Positions 22,701 to 34,500 of a stretch of DNA of 64,000 bases are shown here, in pieces (positions within the stretch are counted from its first letter, which is position 1; every line of letters begins with the position of its first letter). The stretch lies in contig NC_134414.1 of the NCBI RefSeq assembly GCF_030867145.1, positions 23,616,810 through 23,680,809 of the forward strand. The letters are read 5' to 3'. The notes beneath the pieces were generated by a model that made no database searches, had not been told where the DNA came from, and was given only the letters and a program-made list of their open reading frames with translations. A program made the position numbers and the translations under genes. This DNA comes from Opisthocomus hoazin (taxonomy: Eukaryota; Chordata; Aves; Opisthocomiformes; Opisthocomidae).

Positions 22701-25700
22701 TTGTTTTTATTTCAATGCAACAATTAAAATTAATTCAAAGTGTACAACAAATTTGTCTAGAACGGAAAATGTTTTTTGAAAAAGAGCAAAGGCCACACAG
22801 TACTAAAACGCTCATGGTTTCAGAAAAAACAGTATTGAAGAAAGGTTATGAAGCAGCAACTAAACACTCGTGAAAGACGGTAGCTTTTTAGATAACAAGA
22901 AGAATTCACTGCAGAGATAAACAAACTGAAACACACCAAAGCATTTATGAATTTCTGCATGATGTAAGAAGTGTGTGTGTGCGGGGGAGCTATTTAAAAT
23001 AACATGTGAGAGGCATTACCTTTTTATGTGTATTAGCACTACGTATTCAGATACGCTTAGCTTAAAAATACATCTTAAAACCAAATTAGCTCTGTTTGGA
23101 GCCTTCTTTAAGGGCAGAAAGGACAGGAAGAAAGGTACTATAAAATCAGAGCCTTCTGCCATATCCTTGCAGAACAGTTGTAGCAGCTGAACTTGGAGGT
23201 GAGCATGGTCCATGACCACAGCTTTGTTTTGTGTAGTGACTGGATAACGCTCAGGGGAAGGTTAACGCATGCCCTGCCAAAGGCTTCTTGAAGATTGACT
23301 GGGGCCTTAATACTAAAAGGGGTATGTGTAGTACAGACAGCTGTATTTTAAACTCATTTGGCATATGTGGATTTTTCGCAGAGGCATGTGTGCACTTTCT
23401 GACCGGATTAAGGATCTCCCCCCCCTCCAATGAGCAAGCTACTACCGCTTCATAGATTGCCACATGTCACCTAATCCTGTACGTGCTTCTCTTGTCCCAT
23501 TTGTGCAACAGAGCACATTATTTTAAGATTTCCTCTATAGTGATTTAAGTTAATGGAATCATCATGTATAAATACAAACTAATTTACATGCAGCTACAAT
23601 AGTTTCCCATGCATGAGAAACTGAAGCAGCATAATTCTCTGGATTATGAAAACATGTTTGCTAACTTGTTTTCTGAAAAAACTATTCCTGGAGGAAAAAA
23701 AACACCACCCATACACTAATTTAAAAGCATGTCAAGAGATCTAACTGTAAGTTTTCGTATTTTTGTTTGTTCTATGGCACCAGTCACAACAGAATCCTTT
23801 ACCTTCCAGATATTATTATAAAGCAAATAACACAGATGTACTTGATCTCTTAATTAATGGAAATATATGCATAGCTAAAGAGAAAGATTTTAGAATATTA
23901 CATTTGTCTTCACATATTGTATTGATAAGAAATATTACCTGTAGAGTCTTTGACACGTGGTTTGTAGCCATATTTCTGGAACAGCTCTCTTATTTTCCCA
24001 AGATCTGTTGCATTTCTTTGCATCAACATTTCACTTGCCTTCACAAAATCATGAACTGCTTGTTTTTCAGAGCAACTCTTATCAAGACTGGCATTAACAT
24101 CTTCCTTTTGGGGTGGAGGAGGGGAGCGAAACACAGAAATGTTGGTTTTTAAATCACCACATGAGTTGTTTACACATGAAGTGTTTTGGGAATAAGTATT
24201 GAATTTCATTTCAGATGAGGATAAGCAGCAAATTGAGGTCTTATCTATACCTGAAAACTAGATTAAAAAATATCAGGAATATATAGGGCATGAGTGTACA
24301 AAAACTTGCAAAAGTTAAACTAAGATGATAGTTCACGGTATGATAACTACTTACTGGTAACCTCACAAACAAATATACACTTTTACTCCATAAAAATATG
24401 CAATTAGTTTGGACTCTTATTCCCTATGTACAAAGAATAAGTGCAGAGCAGACAGTAAACCTCAAGTTTATACCCCAGCTTACCTCTAAATTATCTCTAC
24501 ACTTGCTCATTTCTATAGCCCTTTTTCCCTACTTCTATTAAAGAAATAAACAGCATTCTTCACAAGTTTACCTGAATGGCTGGAGGTACTGAAAATTGTG
24601 TGAAGATTTTCATTATTCTAGGCCTAGCTGTTGAACACAAACAAGCTCACTTCTCTAGGGAGCTGCTGCCCCTGAATCCTTCTCCCCTACACCTACGCCT
24701 TGGCATAGCAACAACTTCCCTTTTACCTTTGTTCCCTGCTGATCTGAGTGACAACAGTGATTGCAAACTAAAAAACACTGCTAAATCTACCTTAAGTCAC
24801 CCCAAAGTTTTTTGGCACCACCCCAACATCCACAACCATTATGAGGACTTAGAGGTAAACGAAAAAAAATAAAGGTCAGAACTGCTGACTAACAGAGTTG
24901 CACTGGGGCTTCATGATCAAAATAGAACCACAAGTTCATGGAACACTCCCCCCCAGTTTTTCAAGAAGGAAGCGAGTTAAGACGTTACCTTCAGAGTCCT
25001 GATTTCACAATGGAGGTCATGTAAGACTCTTATTGGAGGTTCGTCTTCATAGTCTTTGATACGCATGTTCACAGAAAAGGGTTTGGAAAGAAAAAAAAGG
25101 GATTAGTATTCTAGCATGCAAGTACATTCTACATCAGAACATAATCTCCTGTATTAGAGATGTGGGGGTCATATGTCAGAGAAAGAGACTCAAGACAGAG
25201 AAAACCAAAGAGAAACTGGTTCACATTGGGTATCCTGCACAGCATGGGACGGCAATTTGCACTGTATGTTAAATTAACAGAGAAACTGCACGGGCTTCCA
25301 TTTTACTGTTGTAGGCTAATACTGAAAAAATTAATGTATAGCAGACATTGGTACAATAGGTAGATCCCTGGGCTGTCAAGGATTATTTATGCTAAATTCT
25401 TATCCTGAAGGAGCTTGAACTTGAAATAATAATAAAAGTGGAAAAAATTGATATAGACACCACTAAAAAAACATTGACAAAAAGCTGAATTCTTCCACCT
25501 TATCTGCACGTGGACAGATACTAGTATTGTTCACTTATACACGCAGTGGTCATTACTTGGCTTCACCAAGGGCAAGTCCTGCCTGACCAACCCGGTGGCT
25601 TTCTATGATGGTGTGACTGCATCAGTGGACGAGGAAAGAGCTATGGATGTGATCTGTCTGGACTTCTGTAAAGCCTTCGACACATTCCCTCACAACATCC

Positions 25701-27490
25701 TTCTCTCTAAATTGGACAAATATGGATTTGATGGGTAGACTATTCGGTGGATAAGGAATTAGTTGGAAGGTCGCAGCCAGAGGGCAGTGGTCAATAGCTC
25801 AATGTCCAAATGGACGCTCCTGACAAGTGGTGTCCCTCAGGGGTCCGTACTGGGACCGATGCTGGTTGATATCTTCATCAATGACCTAGACAGCAAGATC
25901 AAGTGCACCCTCAGCGAGTTTGCAGATGACACCAAGCTGAGTGGTGCAGTTGACATGCCTGAGGGATGGGATGCCACCCAGAGGGACCTGGGCAAACCTG
26001 GTAAATGGGCCTGTGTGAACCTCATGAGGTTCAACAAGGCCAAGGGCAAGGTCCTGCATCTGGGTCAGGGCAGCCCCTGGTATCAATAGATGCTGGGGGA
26101 TGAACGGATTGAGAGCAGCCCTGCCAAGACAGACTTGGGGGGACTGGTGGATGAAAAGCCGGACATGAGCCACCAATGCGCGCTCACAGCCCAGGACAAC
26201 CCTATCCTGGACTGCATCAAGAGAAGCATGGCCAGCAGGTCAAGGGAGCTGATTCTGCCCCTCTGCTCTGGTGAGACCCCACCTGGCATACTGCGTCCAC
26301 CTCTGGAGCCCCCAGCACAAGAAGTACATGGACCTGTTGGAGTGGGTCCAGAGGAGGTCACAAAGATGATCTGAGGGCAAGGACAGGCTGAGAGAGTTGG
26401 GGCTGTTCAGCCTGGAGAAGAGAAGGCTGCAGAGAGACCTTACAGCAGCCTTCCAGTACCTGAAGGGGCCTACAGGAAAGGTGGCGAAAATGTTTTCAGC
26501 ACGGCTTGTTGGGATAGGACAAGGAGTAATGGCTTTAAACTAAGGGAGGGTAGGTTTAGATTAGATAGAAGGAAGAAATTTTTTACCATGAGGATGGTGA
26601 AACACTGGCACAGGTTGCCCAGGGAGGTGGTGGAGGACCCATCCCTGGAAAGGCCAGGTTGGACGGGGCTCTGAGCAATCTGGTGTAGTTGGAGAGGTCC
26701 CTGCTCACTGCAGGGCGGTTGGGCTAGATGACCTCTGAAGGTCCCTTCCAACCCAAAGCATTCTGCGATTCTACTTCTTTCACCGAAAACCAAGGTTAAT
26801 GCAAGTAGCATAAAAGAGGACGCCTGCTATCTGACAAGACACAGCAGATAGATAAATCGCGTTAGAAGCCTGAGCTACCTGTGCAGAGAGAGAACAAGCC
26901 CTGCAAAATACGTTTTCCTGTCTGAGTCCATGAGCAGAGTAAAAGCAAGAATGCGATTCCCTGTTCATTCCGGTTTTCCCCGTGCTAAAACCTCACCCGT
27001 ACACCCCCAAAGGAGCTCAGAAAGGCAATGATAACGGGGGGAGCCCACATAACGCCCCGCCGAGCTGCTCCCAGGCCCGTCCCGGAGCCGCCAGCCCACC
27101 CCAGGCCCGCCTCCGCAAGCCCGGAGGAACGCAGGGGCACAACGGCAGGCGGCAGCCCCACGCCAAGCGCTGCCGAGGGGCAGCCGCCCGCTCCCCGGCC
27201 CCTCCCGGCAGAGCCATCAGCCCCGGCGCCCAGGACCGACACCCGTCGCCTCTCCCGGTCGCCTCCCGGACCCCGGGGCTTGCTGCCCGCGGGTGGGGCG
27301 GCGCAGGGCTGCGGCCCTCGGCACGGGGAGGCCCCGGCGGGCTCCAGGAGGCGAGGCGAGGCGAGGCGAGGCCATGCCCACGCTTACCCACGTCTTCCCC
27401 GCGCAGGGCCCGCTCGAGCTGCCCGGCCTCCCTCTCCAGCGTCACGGCCAGGGCGCGCAGCTTGCCGAAGAAGACCTTCGACGCGTCCAT
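16791..27490 (-). CDS. SKA3: SKA3, spindle and kinetochore associated complex subunit 3 (9 coding exons)
   Basis: Coding exons in transcript order: 27490-27388, 25053-24989, 24104-23939, 22342-21919, 18920-18820, 18127-17943, 17753-17544, 17353-17235 and 16824-16791. All junctions are GT-AG with matching phases, and the total is 1407 nt (468 residues; human is 412). The N terminus ([20 protein letters not shown]) plus exons 2-3 form the coiled-coil part that pairs with SKA1 and SKA2. The hallmark segments [20 protein letters not shown] and [16 protein letters not shown] lie in exon 4. The C-terminal half is low-complexity and Ser/Thr-Pro rich, as in the family. The SKA complex couples kinetochores to spindle microtubules together with NDC80. 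In the Cdk1-regulated motif, T403 aligns with human T358, but the human T360 position is proline. The last 10 residues ([10 protein letters not shown]) differ from the human tail. The exon 7 acceptor could shift by 3 nt (gtag/cag). Intron 1 holds a CR1 in antisense. Confidence 0.95.
18128..18819 (-). other. SKA3 intron 5
   Basis: An AT-rich intron of about 690 bp between exons 5 and 6. I see no repeat body or exon-like segment. The acceptor is tttcaacag. Confidence 0.7.
18921..21918 (-). other. SKA3 intron 4
   Basis: A 3.0 kb AT-rich intron. No conserved coding segment or named repeat was recognised. Short open frames here are all below 103 codons and unconvincing. Confidence 0.65.
22343..23938 (-). 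other. SKA3 intron 3
   Basis: A 1.6 kb AT-rich intron with nothing recognisable inside. A short C-rich run (ccccccctcc) lies near 23420. Donor gtaata and acceptor catcag flank it. Confidence 0.65.
24105..24988 (-). other. SKA3 intron 2
   Basis: A 0.9 kb intron. A plus-strand open stretch of 98 codons at 24576-24872 is on the antisense strand and resembles nothing known. No repeat was identified. Confidence 0.65.
25557..26772 (+). mobile_element. CR1 LINE, 5'-truncated, in SKA3 intron 1
   Basis: The copy begins in the reverse transcriptase region (ttcaccaagggcaagtcctg) and passes through an RT core reading [20 protein letters not shown] and the intact FADDTKLSG catalytic box. It then runs to the 3' UTR with 'cagcctggagaagagaaggc' and a 3' terminus of cattctgcgattct. 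The longest open piece is 25763-26089, and several stops and frame changes separate the rest, so it is a dead copy. It belongs to a different CR1 subgroup from the SAP18 intron copy, judging from its 3' UTR. Orientation is antisense to SKA3. Confidence 0.92.
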
Positions 27491-27695
27491 GGCCCGCGGG
27501 AGGGCCGGGGGGGCAGCGCCAGCACCACCCGGCGAGGGCCCCCCTCCCCGCGTACCGGCCGCTAACGGCTGCCGGGAGCGGTGGTGAGGAGAGAACGGAG
27601 CCCGGCCGCGGACGGTTACCGCGCGCCACCCGCTTCGAACCGCCAGCAGCGCGCGCCCCATTGGCGCCGCCAGGCCCCGCCCGCCCGCCGCCAGC

Positions 27696-27705
27696 TCTCG
27701 CGAGA
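27696..27705. promoter_or_regulatory. palindromic TCTCGCGAGA promoter element
   Basis: A perfect 10-bp palindrome in the SKA3/MRPL57 bidirectional promoter. This element is known from vertebrate CpG-island promoters, many of them bidirectional, and can be bound by ZBTB33 (Kaiso)-type factors when methylated. Its location between the two inferred transcription starts fits that role. Confidence 0.75.
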
Positions 27706-27714
27706 CGCGCCGCC

Positions 27715-27756
27715 CGCTCGCCGCCATCTTGCTTCCCGCCGCCGGGGACGGGGTCG
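27715..27756 (+). other. MRPL57: MRPL57 non-coding first exon (start approximate)
   Basis: A strong donor (ggtcg/gtgagt) at 27757 follows the YY1-type site. The coding exon 1.1 kb downstream begins with a matching acceptor (ttttaag/gc) five bases before its ATG. A short untranslated first exon is how vertebrate MRPL57 is usually built. The 5' end is inferred only from the YY1 site. Confidence 0.6.
27720..27731 (-). promoter_or_regulatory. YY1-type site (CAAGATGGCGGC)
   Basis: Read on the minus strand this is the extended YY1 consensus CAAGATGGCGGC. In vertebrate housekeeping genes such sites sit just downstream of the transcription start and position initiation. Here that suggests MRPL57 transcription starts close to 27700-27720. 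Confidence 0.7.
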
Positions 27757-28903
27757 GTGAGTGAGGGCGGGGGGGGGGGTAGGCCGGTGACTGCGGGGCT
27801 CGGGGCGCGGCTGTGGTCGATCGTGGTGCTGCTTCGCCCCGAGTACGGGGCGGTTTTCGGCGGGTTGGCTGCGGTCTCGCTCCGGCGGGCCCGGCTCTGA
27901 CCGGGGAGGTGCTGCCGGTGGGGGCTGGGCGGGGAGATCCTTCTCCCGAGACCCGCCGGGGGCTGGCGAGTGCCGGGCGGCCCTGCGGCGCGAGAGAGCC
28001 CCGGCGGGCGCCTCGGCGTCGCTGCCGGTGAAGGCCGCGGCGGGTGCAGGCCCGAGGGCTGGCGGCCGTGGAGAGGGGCGGCCCTGCCCTGCCGGACCCT
28101 GCCGGGAGCGGAGCGGGCCGCCAGTGGGCCGCGGCACCGCGGCGTGTGGCGGGGCGGCTTTTCTCGGCGGTAGTGCTGGTTGGTGGCGGGTTCGGGTTCT
28201 TGGCTGAGCTGTCGGTTGGTGAAGGTACGGTGTAGGGAGAGGCCTAGGAGTTAGGCGTGTGTAGGACTCATGAACAGGGTAATGAAGAGCACGTGTGTCG
28301 AATCTAAATGTAGTTTGGTCTTTCTTGCCCCTTTGTCACACTTCTGCTATGTTAAACGCTGTATTGGAGCTTTCTACTTAACGCTAGTTGGTCTGATACA
28401 GGACACTGTTTTTCTCTACAAACCTGATTTCCCCTAGTGAAAAAAAAAGACTGCATAATTGTATTCTGTTAAGTTTAAATACTGAGGAAAGGCCAGATCT
28501 GGATCTAGCGGATGGACCTGGAAATACTCCCTGTTGTGACAACACAGTTAGCTATTTGGAGAAGGAACCAATGAAGTGAGTCCCTTGTTTCATAGTATCT
28601 GAGATGGGATTTTTGATAAGTAATTTATAGAGAACACGCTTTAATCTCAACGTAAGGATAACCAAGTAAACTATTTAGCTAAATAAAGATTTCCATTTCT
28701 CTTTTCTGGTCTTAAGTTTCCAATATGTCTGTCATTGTACTGTCTGCTGTACGTAAGGGTTGGTTGCGAGTATCGGGTTCTGAATTTCAAAACAGCCACC
28801 TAAGAGGCAGTGGAGTGTGTGCAGGTTTCTCGTTTTTCTTGTAAAATTTTTAATGTTTGTCCCCAGTCTAATGAGCCTTTTATATTTTTGTCTATATTTT
28901 AAG
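27757..28903 (+). other. MRPL57 intron 1
   Basis: A 1.15 kb intron. Its first 470 bases are still CpG island, including a G-rich run right after the donor. The rest is AT-rich without recognisable elements. Long open frames in the GC-rich part on both strands are compositional. Confidence 0.65.
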
Positions 28904-28908
28904 GCATA

Positions 28909-29220
28909 ATGTTTTTAACAACAGTATTACTCCGAAAGAGAATTCCTGGAAAACAGTGGATTGGAAAATACAGGCGGCCAAGAGTGGTGACGCTTTCAAT
29001 GAAGCAAGCAATGATCCGAAGGCTGGAAATTGAAGCAGAGAATGAATATTGGCTGAGTCGACCTTACCTGACACGGGCACAGGAGTACAAGCATAACACA
29101 GAAGAGCGACGTGCCAAATGGGAAGCTTTCAAAAGTCTGGTGAAAGCCAAGTTCCCTGAGCACAGATACATCAGCGATCATTTAAACCACTTAAATGTGT
29201 CAAAAAAGTGGACGTCCTGA
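28909..29220 (+). CDS. MRPL57: MRPL57, mitochondrial ribosomal protein mL63
   Basis: A single coding exon gives 103 residues (human 102). It starts [20 protein letters not shown] and ends [13 protein letters not shown]. The stretches [14 protein letters not shown] and [20 protein letters not shown] match the family closely. The protein is a small, basic subunit of the mitochondrial large ribosomal subunit, encoded in the nucleus and imported into the matrix. The basic N terminus doubles as targeting sequence. The acceptor at 28903 leaves only five untranslated bases before the ATG. The gene looks whole. It is divergent from SKA3 and convergent with ZDHHC20. Confidence 0.96.
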   Translation: MFLTTVLLRKRIPGKQWIGKYRRPRVVTLSMKQAMIRRLEIEAENEYWLSRPYLTRAQEYKHNTEERRAKWEAFKSLVKAKFPEHRYISDHLNHLNVSKKWTS

Positions 29221-29358
29221 ATAATACGGCGTACTTATATTTGGCATGTATTATGTGCTACCATGGGATCTGCTGTGGTCCTATTGTGGTAGTTTGGTAA
29301 TTCAGTATAATAAGTGTATATGACAAACGCAACTTTGCTACAGTATACAAAATCTTAC

Positions 29359-29364
29359 ATTAAA
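29359..29364 (+). terminator. MRPL57 poly(A) signal (candidate)
   Basis: ATTAAA, the commonest variant signal, lies 139 nt after the stop codon and is followed by GT/T-rich sequence (gcgtttgttttttc) at about 29382-29395. No AATAAA is present closer to the stop. Confidence 0.5.
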
Positions 29365-29399
29365 AGTAGTCCTACAGAACAGCGTTTGTTTTTTCATTA

Positions 29400-30170
29400 T
29401 TGTCTCTTTAGAAAAAGGCAGCTCTGTCTGTGGCTCTCTACTGTCTGCCTGCCTTCTGTTCCTCGGGGGTTTCCCATAAGGCAGCGTGCGTTGCTGACTG
29501 TGATGATGGTGATTTGAACTAGGTGTACAGCTTCGTCAGTCTCCTCCTGAAAGCCAGAACACACCCGTGCCACTGAAAGGGTTCTCTGCTGGTGCTGACC
29601 AGGTGGCTCTTGCTTGTCCCTCTCCCTTCCGACGGGATACTTCTGTCTGCGTCAGTGCTTGAGACACAGCTGACGCTGCTTACATAGTGCTTGCTTCACC
29701 AGGTGTGCAAGGTCCAAGATGAACCAGAATTACAAACTTAGGTGCAGGATGCTGGAACTCACGAAGATTGTAAAATGTTCCAGTTTTTTTAAGCTTTCTG
29801 GAAAGAATTGTTGAATTTAAATGCCAGCATCGTTGTCATGTCAGTGTCAACCTGGGTCTTACTGCCCTCTCTTACAGGGATTATTTCTGATCTAAAAGGA
29901 AGATGGGTGACTGCTGTTTTGAGTGCTAATCTGATTTCCCAAGTCATGTTTAGTGTCCTGAAGGAATACAGTCAGCCACAAGTCATGAGTTTCTTTTATT
30001 TCCCCTCTCAAGACCAAATGACCTGGAAGATGTGTCAAGAGCGAGCGTCACCTTAGGTTTGTTGCAGCTGGAGTGTAGAAACTGCGGAACAGTTACAAGC
30101 GGTTTCCCAGGCAGGCAGTTTGTCTCACTGATCTAATACACACATGCTACAGCTAAGCAATTTTCAGATC
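29400..30170. other. gap between convergent MRPL57 and ZDHHC20
   Basis: About 0.8 kb separates the two 3' ends. I see no repeat or gene. One 82-codon open frame (29808-30056, plus) has no recognisable content. Confidence 0.5.
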
Positions 30171-30181
30171 TTTCACACACT

Positions 30182-30187
30182 TTTATT
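30182..30187 (-). terminator. ZDHHC20 poly(A) signal (candidate)
   Basis: The minus strand reads AATAAA here, and again at 30273-30278. Either could end the ZDHHC20 transcript, giving a 3' UTR of about 1.3 kb if the terminal exon at 31459-31523 is right. Several other AT-rich candidates lie upstream, so this is a weak call. Confidence 0.35.
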
Positions 30188-31458
30188 AAGTCGATGTTGC
30201 ATTCGCTGATGAATTCAAGTATCAAATCCATTCATATCACTTTGGAAAAGAGGCCTGAAGTAGTACAACTTTTTTATTTAAACATGAATTATACTTCAGA
30301 GAAGTACGAACAGGTCTGAACACTGATGTACAAAATCTTGAATGCACTTTCAATAGTTATAAATGGCTTAAGGTAACATCTATGGAAAAGTATACACGCG
30401 AGGAAATTGCACAATACAATTAAAACATGAAGGAACTTCCAGGCAAAGCAATGTGATTTTGTATTTAATTCATTTATAAAAGCCCATTTTAAAAAGTTAC
30501 TTCAAGTATTAAACTATAAATGGCAACATGTTTTCTCTGTGCATGGGACTAGTCCTATCTGTAACATACAAAAAAATACAATAAATGTGTCATCATAACA
30601 TGTATCTTTCATACTTCACCTCAAACTTAAATACAGCTCATTATGAGTTTAAACAGCACAATTACAAATAACTATGTGGAAGCAGAACAGCTGGGGCATT
30701 GCGATCAGTGCAAATGTTGATGACCCATGCTGGCAAATACAAAAGTAATTGCAGAGGTAACCTAGGGGTGTTTAATTCCTGTAAGTTAAACAGGGGACAG
30801 GGAGAGGGGGCAGACTTCATAGCAGGATTGCTGCCTCTTTCTCCTCTTTCTGTGACAGTTCTATGATTGCAAATTGCTGCAGAAAGATGCAAGTTTCTCA
30901 CAATAAAGCTGATGATGGCAACAGGTTAAAGGACAGGACAAATGGGAAAGGAACACGCTAAGCACGTAAGTTGTCAGCTAGGCAATGTAAACAGAAGGGA
31001 ATCTGCCTGTCACCATTAATGCTTTGGTGCCAGCAAAGGTGATCCCAATACTGCATCCCCAACGCATCTGCTTGACTGCTGAGTACGTGCGCTCTGTGCT
31101 TTGGGGCAGGGATGGGAAGATACCCCCCAGAAACGAAGCAAGCAATCCTGTAAACATGATCAGGCTTCACTACCCCATGGAAACAAGATTCAAGTAATTG
31201 CTGCAGAAAACAAACAGCCAAATATCAGCTTTAATCAGCATCAAAACTAACTATAACTTGTAGCTTCATTACATTTCATGACAGTTACGTAATCAAGAAA
31301 AATGCATATAAAAAGCTGTCTATATATACAGAACAAATTGATAGAAATGAGTGTAGTAAATGTGTTCATTATTATAACAAAACACTTCATATGCAGCTGC
31401 TCTCTTTGGTGCCATTTAGGAATAGAAGAGCCTCTGATGTTGCATACCTAGCTATTTT

Positions 31459-31523
31459 TTAGGTACTGTGGAAGATGTGTTCTTGATCTGCACGAACAGT
31501 TAACGTAGCTGCTATTGGAGCAT
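31459..31523 (-). other. ZDHHC20: proposed ZDHHC20 terminal coding exon
   Basis: A tttacag acceptor is followed by an open frame in the right phase ([20 protein letters not shown] then T and stop). The human tail after the same junction is short and contains HVTVAIEN. The TLTVRADQ part is only loosely similar. I found no better match between 30.2 and 38.2 kb. Alternatively the preceding exon may read into its intron, as in a shorter human isoform ending SGV. Confidence 0.4.
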
Positions 31524-34500
31524 CTGTAAATGTATACCTGAATACCCCAAGTATGTACAATTTTAGACGGTGTCCTCAGAGAACGTATACTACGAAGCTC
31601 AAAGGTGTTTTTTGGTTTCGTTTTTTTTAGCTTTTAATAAATATGGTCAGTGTTCCAGATCTAGGCAGATCTAGTTAACCCTATGTTAACACATCTCAGT
31701 AAATCTGCCAGACACTAATGCTGCTGCTAATCCTGCTTTTTTTCCCCTCCTCTTGGGGCTCTGGTGAGCTACGACCCGACCATACTTCAGACAGATCAAG
31801 AACTTCTTTGAGTGGATATCGAATGGTTGAACTTAACCAAAACCTCCAAGCCCCAAAAGATTATTTACAATACAGAAGAACTACACAAGGTCAAACGAGG
31901 GAAGAAGCAGTACCTGAAAACTGTAGGCATTTAGCACTCGGGAGAACAGGACTGGTTTCTGACACCAGCATACCAAAAGTAGCTCAGTACCTGCAAATTC
32001 CACACTCAAGGGGCAGCTTTAACAAAAATGTTACCATAATTTCTACTCAAATCACTAAAAATAGAAGTGGCCAAGCTACCTCTGAAATAACCGTTTGAAT
32101 ATCTAAAATGGAAGTTTTCAGTCAAAGGCTTAGGATGCATCTAACTTGTGACACTGCAATCTGATGATAATACTGTCAGAAGTGAGTTATGACAGAAACC
32201 TACACCTCTTCCTGCCCTCTTCCCATAACACGCCTTTGGCAGGAGCAAGAATTATGTGTATGTTGCACAGTCTGTGAAAAAAGTGTCGAAGGCAAACGAC
32301 AGTATTAGCTGTACAGTTTTAAGCATTTTCTATTTATGGATCTTCCTGCCTCATCTTCACAGGGACAGGTTTATAATTTTAAGATATTTTAGAAATACTG
32401 AGGAGAAATCACACTGAAATCTTGCCCGACATCAGGCTTCTACCCTCACACTGGGAGATTAATGTCATTTTGCGGGCATGACCCTTGTATGTGATTTTTT
32501 TTAATAGAAAGAAGCAGTAAGAAACAATAAAGCATAGTTTCTAATTGCAGCCAGTATCTACTATCCTACAGTACCTACAATGCTATTTATGGCCTGTAAT
32601 GGTAATTTATTTTGATGGATCTAAAAGCTTAAGGGCTCTTATTTTTAGTGACAATCTAGGTGTATTCAAGACTTGCTGATACAGAGTAGGTTAAAGCACA
32701 AAACCAGCATGTACAACACGACCCAGCACCCTGAGCAGTTGCTTTTTCGGGCTCAGTCTGCCTTCTGATCTCCCAAACAGGTGGGGCTGCTCTTCTTGCT
32801 GCATTCACTGGAAGTGTTCAGCCCTTCAGGGCATGGGCCCTATTTCCTGGGGCACTCCTACAGACCCCCTGCCTTTGCTGGCAGTGATACCCAAATCTGC
32901 TTGCAACTCAACAGCCAAACAGCTGTTTGTCCTCCCTGCCTTGCTCCCGTGTTTTTCCTCTCCTACTCTTGGGCACAGCACAGAGTGGCCTTGCTTGTGG
33001 CTGGGCAGCTCTCAGGACAGGACTCTCAAAGGCAGAAGACGTGGTGCTTGCTGCCTTAGATGCGATACCTCCTTCGCAGCCAGGGCCTGCCAGGAAAACC
33101 TGACCCCACTCGCACTCACCAGTGGGCCCCCACCAGTACAATTCCCTTAAAGAACTTAATTCCTTTGTATCAGTCTGAGGCTTCTCTCAGTAACCAGTTC
33201 TCTGGCAGGGGGTGTGGGTGTGAAGAACTGGAAAGAATCACATTTGAATCATTTTAGTATGTTTCATATTTGTCAGTGACTTTTCAGTAATGCCTGCTTT
33301 TACACCAACAGTAACTCTGGCCTCAGGAGTATCCTAAGCACACCGCTGTCTTCCTTTTTTCATCTTAAACACAAGAAAAATCTGGGACAAAAAGCTACCT
33401 GTGATCTGCATAAAGACGTCAGAAACATCAGCTCTTCATGAGAAGCCACAAAAATGTCCATCAGATACACTATGGGGGTATATCCAGCACTCTAGGGGGT
33501 GGGGGGAACAGACCATATTGCTGAATCAGTGGTGTCTACTGTATTAGAGACATCCATCTGCTAGACGATGTCTGTGCATGTACGTGTTATCTCAGCTGTA
33601 ATACACTGAAGCAGCAGAAGCCAGATGATATCCCAGGCCCTTCATTCCACCAGTGTCTGGGGCTGCAAACTTTGGTATTAAGAACGAGCTACTTGAACGT
33701 GCAGTCTTCTGTCCCTGGTGTCTTCCCCAAGAAATTCTGCTGCTGCAGTGCTGCTGAGACCTTATATTCAGATGAGCACTTTGCACTTGACATTTGAAAA
33801 GAAAAAGCTAAACCTTTCAGATCAATGTGTGGCAAATGTTTTTGTAAGTTTTGAAATTGGCAAATGCAAAATTTCTTGTACATTCTGCAACTTTTATAAA
33901 ACATGCAAGTTTGGACCATTACTTCTGTCTCAAGAACATCAGCAGTGATCAAATTATGTTCATAGGTTGTCCAAGCATTCTTGTTCTAGAAGATTAATAT
34001 TTAAGAAAAATTTATTCTTTTCAAAGACAAAAAATACTTGTTTTAAACCTTACAGTATATTTGACACCTTAGCATCTCCATCATAAACATATTTGACTTA
34101 AGTAGCAGTCAGTCTGGGAGAGAAATCAAACAGGTTCTTTTTGTCTAGGTCATCACGTCGGCTACTAACTTCAGTCTGTATCAAAAGAGCTCCTACCTGT
34201 TTGTAATCAGCATCAGCTGAACATCAGAAAAATTACAGACAGGAAAACAGTAGAGGAGTGAGAGGGGAAAAAAAACCCCATGTTGTTTGCTGTGGGTCTT
34301 GAGCTTAGGATGGACTTTACTCCTCACACAGGAAACACATTTTGCCTTTGGTGAACAGGTATATCACTGCACAAAGCAGTCAGTCCTCAGCAATTTCGGC
34401 GTTAATTAAACTGGACTTGAAAGTGGCAGACTAAAGCATACAATTTTTCGGTGTGTTAACACAGATGAATGATCCAACACTCATTTTCTCGTGAGTACTC

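Larger units (their letters stand above)
27040..28230. promoter_or_regulatory. CpG-island bidirectional promoter of SKA3 and MRPL57
   Basis: A CpG-dense block spans SKA3 exon 1 (minus) and the MRPL57 non-coding first exon (plus). Only 266 bp separate the SKA3 start codon (27490) from the end of MRPL57 exon 1 (27756). Between them lie a perfect palindrome TCTCGCGAGA (27696-27705) and a YY1-type element GCCGCCATCTTG (27720-27731). A cell-cycle gene and a mitochondrial ribosome gene therefore share one short control region. Confidence 0.85.

Noticed and set aside
27017-27900. Long open frames (236 and 290 codons) on both strands at the SKA3/MRPL57 promoter
   Set aside because: Compositional frames in the CpG island. 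Only the stretch 27388-27490 of the minus frame is a real exon, ending at a clear donor.
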